Positions 61,075 through 64,000 of a stretch of 64,000 nt of DNA are shown here, piece by piece; the first letter of the stretch is position 1, and the number at the start of each line of letters is the position of its first letter. The notes under the pieces were generated by a model. That model searched no databases. It saw only the letters and a list, made by a program, of their open reading frames with translations, and was not told where the DNA came from. The DNA is from Hoeflea sp. (GTDB taxonomy: Bacteria; Pseudomonadota; Alphaproteobacteria; Rhizobiales; Rhizobiaceae). The position numbers and the translations under genes are program-made. The DNA is taken from assembly GCF_014359905.1 (NCBI RefSeq), contig NZ_JACIYP010000005.1, positions 1-64,000 on the forward strand, given 5' to 3'.

Positions 61075-61716
61075 GGCCCGGCCTTTGACCGCGGCGTGGA
61101 GGCCTTCGCGCGTCCTTGCCGCGCCATAAGTCGCAGCAATAGGCGGGCGTTGACGGTTGCTGACGCCAGGACTCTTCCAGCGTGCCGTCATCCACCGGAT
61201 CAAACCCGGTTTCATTGACCAGATCCATGACGACCCGCTTGCCCCGGACGTCGTCGCCCGCGACGGGGAGGGCCGGCCGGTCGGGGGCGCCTTCGCGCTT
61301 CCCGAGTTCGGACAGGGCATAGAACATGATGCTGTTGAACGCCTTGACGATGGGACGCCGGAGTTGCCGTGACACCCAGACGCTTTCCGGCATGGCGGCA
61401 TCGATATCGCCGATACGGGGATCGCGCTCATCTGGAAAATAATTCGCGGTGTCGACGATCACCACATCCTGCGCCGACCGTTCGAAGAGGTCTTTCGGCA
61501 GGGTTGCCACGGCCGGAAACGGCATGGACAGCAGGGCGATATCCGCCCCCTCCACGGCTCCGTAAATATCGGCGGCGACTGCACCGATTTTATCCGCAAA
61601 TGGCCTGGCGGCCTCGGGCCCGCGCGAATTGGAGACCCGGACGCTGTGTCCGTTGCGGCTCCATCTGGCGGCCAGGGTTCCACCGATCTCGCCGATGCCG
61701 ATGATCCGATCTTGAC
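61075..61716 (-). pseudogene. Broken NADPH-dependent F420-reductase-like gene
   Basis: The frame holds IIGIGEIGGTLAARWSRNGHSVRVSNSRGPEAARP, then FNSIMFYALSELG and GTLEESWRQQPSTPAYCCD, a typical NAD(P)-binding reductase. The expected start (MKIGIIGIG) reads GTCAAGATCGG then ATCATCGGC: no start codon, and one base is missing between GG and ATC (about 61706). Near the end, after AYCCD, one extra T (61128-61129) shifts the frame; the other frame then reads YGAARTREGLHAAVKGRA, the normal ending. The last ~25 residues are lost by fusion to the GFA remnant. Confidence 0.8.
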
Positions 61717-61718
61717 GG

Positions 61719-62186
61719 CTAGGCCGCCTGTCTCGGCTTGGCGAAGATGTCGATCGGCGTGCCGGTTTCAAGGAAGGATTTGAGGCTCGAGAGTACGGCC
61801 GGCCAGCCCTTGGAGACGCCGTTGGCCATGCCGCTGCCTGCGACAAGGTCGTCGTGGCTGACGGTGAGGCGGACCATGTCGTCATACTCGACAATGTCGA
61901 AGGTGACGCGGCTGTGAGCCTCCGGATCGGATGCCTGGGAGGCGTTGGCCCAGCTGATGACGAGGCGCGACGGCGGCGAGATCTCGAGGACTTCGCCGAC
62001 CAGTTCGATGCTGCGCTCGTCATTGGCGCGGACATGCTGCTATCGAGAGCCCGTCTGCCAGTCGGAGACGTTCTCGTGGCCCCAGTAGCGCCGGGCGATG
62101 TCGGGCCGGGTGATGGCCTCGAACACCTTTTCGGGCGTCGAGCGGATATAGGTCACGTAGACAAAGCTGGTCATTTCCCTTCGCAT
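61719..62186 (-). pseudogene. SRPBCC (AHSA1-like) gene with an in-frame amber stop
   Basis: The frame from ATG 62186 (GGAGATTGAG upstream) reads TSFVYVTYIRSTPEKVFEAI... up to DWQTGSR, then TAG at 62040-62042, then continues in the same frame with HVRANDERSIELVGEVLEISPPSRLVISWANA to the stop at 61719. Homologues usually have W at that stop (TGG to TAG). The full 155-residue SRPBCC fold is otherwise intact. It follows the ArsR regulator directly, a standard ArsR-SRPBCC pair. It is probably inactivated, unless an amber suppressor exists. Confidence 0.85.
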
Positions 62187-62187
62187 C

Positions 62188-62520
62188 TCAATCTCCTTCG
62201 AGTTCCATCTTGAGATCGTGTAGCAGGGTGAGCCGCCGCAGTTCGAATTTGCGCACCCAGCGCTCGTAGACTTCATGCAGCGGCACCGGGTTGATGAAAT
62301 GCAGTTTTTCGCGTCCGCGCCGGACCGTGCTGATCAGATTGGCATCCTCCAGGATCCCCAGATGCTGGGTGACGGACTGCCGGACCATATCCAAGCCTTC
62401 GCAGAGCTCACCCAGCGACTGACCGTTCCTCTCGCACAGAAGGTCGAGCAGCAGCCTACGGGTCGGGTCGCCCAGCGCCTTGAACACCTTGTCCGCGTCG
62501 TCCGCCGGTCCTTTTGTCAT
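62188..62520 (-). CDS. ArsR-family transcriptional regulator
   Basis: A 110-aa winged-helix regulator. It has VFKALGDPTRRLLLDLLCERNGQSLGELCEGLDMVRQSVTQHLGILEDANLISTVRRGREKLHFINP, typical of the ArsR type paired with SRPBCC proteins, with no metal-binding Cys cluster (only two Cys). The ATG at 62520 begins MTKGPADD; the open frame continues to 62574 without support. It is intact although all three genes that follow are damaged. Confidence 0.88.
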   Translation of the reverse strand: MTKGPADDADKVFKALGDPTRRLLLDLLCERNGQSLGELCEGLDMVRQSVTQHLGILEDANLISTVRRGREKLHFINPVPLHEVYERWVRKFELRRLTLLHDLKMELEGD

Positions 62521-62704
62521 GAGGAATAATATGCAGGTATCCACCTGCATGTAAAGTGTGAGATATCCCGTCAACCAGGAATTCCGTGGAGGGTGGTGAT
62601 TTCGCTTGCAGCAGGACCGTTGCCGCAGGTCCTGCTGCGGGGACCATTCCTACGAATTATCAATGCCTTGAGAGAGAAGGGCGGTCGCCAGAAGTCCTAG
62701 ATTG

Positions 62705-62738
62705 ATAGCATGCTATTCACTATTGCATAGCACGCTAT
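62705..62738. promoter_or_regulatory. Two MarR-type operators upstream of the marR gene
   Basis: ATAGCATGCTAT (62705-62716) is a perfect 12-bp palindrome, and ATAGCACGCTAT (62727-62738) differs from it by one base. Their centres are 22 bases apart, two helical turns. The larger block TTGATAGC...GCTATCAA is also symmetrical as a whole. The second copy ends 18 bases before the ATG at 62757, so autoregulation by the MarR protein is likely. Confidence 0.7.
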
Positions 62739-62756
62739 CAAATGGTAGCGTTGCGC

Positions 62757-63206
62757 ATGACCTTCGACAAGACCCGATCGGCCGGCGCTCTGGCCAGTGA
62801 GTTGGCGCGGCTTTACGGCGCGGACCTGCAACGCGTGCTGGCTCCGCTGGGCCTGTCGCCTGCGCAGTTTCTCGTCCTGAGCGAATTGTGGGGCGAAGAC
62901 GGCCAGACCCAACGGGCGCTCACCGGACGGCTGGGCGTCGAGCAGGCGACCATGGCCAACACGCTCTCGCGGATGGAACGCGATCATCTGGTAACGCGCA
63001 GGCCGCATCCCGAGGACCGGCGCTCGCAGCTGATTTTCCTGACCGATGCCGCACGGGCGCTTGAAGCCACGGCTGTTGCGGCGGCGGTCGCGGTCAATCA
63101 GGCCGTCCTCGACGGATTGCCGCCGGCGGAGCGGGAGCTGTTCCTGAGCATGCTCGGACGGGTGGTCTCCGGCATGCGCGGTCGCGACGGCAAACCAGAG
63201 GCCTGA
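62757..63206 (+). CDS. MarR-family transcriptional regulator
   Basis: A 149-aa MarR protein. It has LARLYGADLQRVLAPLGLSPAQFLVLSELWGEDGQTQRALTGRLGVEQATMANTLSRMERDHLVTRRPHPEDRRSQLIFLTDAAR with the winged helix-turn-helix and DRR wing. An in-frame ATG at 62742 is an alternative start. It probably represses itself and the DMT transporter downstream through the paired palindromes in front of it; both are inferred from position. The effector is unknown. Confidence 0.9.
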   Translation: MTFDKTRSAGALASELARLYGADLQRVLAPLGLSPAQFLVLSELWGEDGQTQRALTGRLGVEQATMANTLSRMERDHLVTRRPHPEDRRSQLIFLTDAARALEATAVAAAVAVNQAVLDGLPPAERELFLSMLGRVVSGMRGRDGKPEA

Positions 63207-63328
63207 GTCCGATCCGGCGTCACGAAGGGGTTTCGCCAATCCGCTAAACGGAGTAGGCACGCCGTGTGGCCGTTCCGGCGCACGATTCATCATACCAGAC
63301 ACGTCTGAAGCCATCGGGAACCGTTTTC

Positions 63329-64000
63329 ATGGACAATATGCGCGGCATCATACTGATGGTGCTCGGAATGGCTGGATTTGCCGCCGAGGACATGTTCATC
63401 AAGCTTGCCGCATCGGGCCTGCCGGTGGGGCAGATCCTGGTTGTTCTCGGTTTTATCGGCGCCCTGATTTTTGCGCTCTATGCCCGCCTCAATGGCACCA
63501 GCGTGATCTCCAAAGGGTTCTTTCATCCGGCGGTAGTGGTGCGCAACCTCAGCGAGATGATTGGCGGCCTGTGTTTTGTCACCGGCCTGACGCTGATCCC
63601 GCTCGCCACGCTGACCACGATCCTGCAGGCGACGCCGCTGCTGGTGACCATGGGCGCGGCGCTGGTGCTGGGGGAGGCGGTCGGCTGGCGGCGGTGGACC
63701 GCCATCCTGATCGGCTTCGGCGGCGTGCTCCTGGTTATCCGTCCGGGGTTCGAAGGCTTTGAGCCCGCGGTTTTATGGGGCGTGCTGGCCGTGATCGGTC
63801 TGGCGATCCGCGATCTCGCCAGCCGCAAGGTTCCCAAGTCGATCTCCTCGCTGCAATTGTCCGCCTGGGGCTTCTTTTCCGTCGGCGTCTCGGGCGCCGC
63901 GCTGCTCGGCATCACCGGCGGCGCGGAAGTGCCGAGCCTGCGCGAGGCAGGGTATCTCACCGGCGCGCTGGCGGTGGGCGTCGGCGCCTATTGGGCGCTG
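63329..64000 (+). CDS. EamA/DMT-family transporter, partial at the right edge
   Basis: A frame open from ATG 63329 to the window end (224 codons, no stop). It shows repeated hydrophobic helices: MRGIILMVLGMAGFAAEDMF, LPVGQILVVLGFIGALIFALYARL, then LIPLATLTTILQATPLLVTMGAALVLGE and AILIGFGGVLLVIRPGFEGF, the EamA pattern with the first repeat complete. The C-terminus lies beyond the window. It exports a small metabolite or drug-like molecule; substrate unknown. It lies after the marR gene in the same direction, so it may be its target. Confidence 0.88.
   Translation, partial: MDNMRGIILMVLGMAGFAAEDMFIKLAASGLPVGQILVVLGFIGALIFALYARLNGTSVISKGFFHPAVVVRNLSEMIGGLCFVTGLTLIPLATLTTILQATPLLVTMGAALVLGEAVGWRRWTAILIGFGGVLLVIRPGFEGFEPAVLWGVLAVIGLAIRDLASRKVPKSISSLQLSAWGFFSVGVSGAALLGITGGAEVPSLREAGYLTGALAVGVGAYWAL

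Noticed and set aside
60685-61218. Plus-strand open frame over the reductase/GFA remnants
   Set aside because: It is the antisense of recognised, if broken, genes and has no motif.

Overview
The window is a high-GC, gene-dense chromosomal segment of an alphaproteobacterium, most probably a Hyphomicrobiales (Rhizobiales) member. The best evidence is the run cinA-like, ispDF (fused), dusB, ntrB, ntrC, ntrY, ntrX, trkA, trkH, hfq, hflX, which is a typical rhizobial core block, together with a four-gene-type NAD-dependent formate dehydrogenase operon (fdsGBA, fdhD, fdsD) and a cysG-DUF2849-cysI-DUF934 sulfite reductase block. I see no rRNA, tRNA, CRISPR array, insertion sequence or phage gene. 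Species cannot be fixed from the sequence alone.

Layout. 1-1.7 kb: an intergenic inverted-repeat element, a GreA/GreB-type factor and a secreted DUF4864 protein. 1.7-7.8 kb: acyl-CoA and oxidoreductase genes built round a split version of the ACAD10/ACAD11 architecture (an APH-like kinase plus an ACAD11-like dehydrogenase, with two SDRs and two MDR reductases). 7.9-12.5 kb: the distal valine pathway (mmsA, isobutyryl-CoA dehydrogenase, 3-hydroxyisobutyryl-CoA hydrolase, mmsB). 14-16.5 kb: an MBL hydrolase, a fumarylacetoacetase-family protein and maleylacetoacetate isomerase. 16.5-24.6 kb: a divergent catabolic island with an NMT1/THI5-type ABC importer, a cytosine-deaminase-like amidohydrolase, an FAD-linked oxidase, two flavodoxin-fold reductases, RidA and a creatininase-family hydrolase. 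Its substrate is unknown and it is the best candidate here for an undescribed pathway. 24.6-39.8 kb: the core nitrogen/potassium/Hfq block. 40.2-42.1 kb: nnrS-nnrU with palindromic upstream sites, lying between hflX and mazG. 44.4-48.7 kb: siroheme and sulfite reduction with a ferredoxin. 48.8-56 kb: a LysR regulator and the formate dehydrogenase operon, which carries an extra DUF4287 gene between fdsB and fdsA. 56-60.6 kb: assorted membrane proteins, a methyltransferase and a DUF1062 protein. 60.7-62.5 kb: an ArsR-headed operon whose three target genes are all broken. 62.7 kb to the end: a MarR regulator with two phased operators, and a DMT transporter cut by the right edge.

The genes point to a versatile aerobic heterotroph. 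It degrades branched-chain and probably 4-hydroxy acids via acyl-CoA intermediates, takes up and hydrolyses an N-containing small molecule, oxidises formate to NADH, assimilates sulfite and responds to nitrogen status and probably to nitric oxide. Most clusters are tightly packed with ATGA/GTGA overlaps. Function calls rest on motif and length recognition without database searches.
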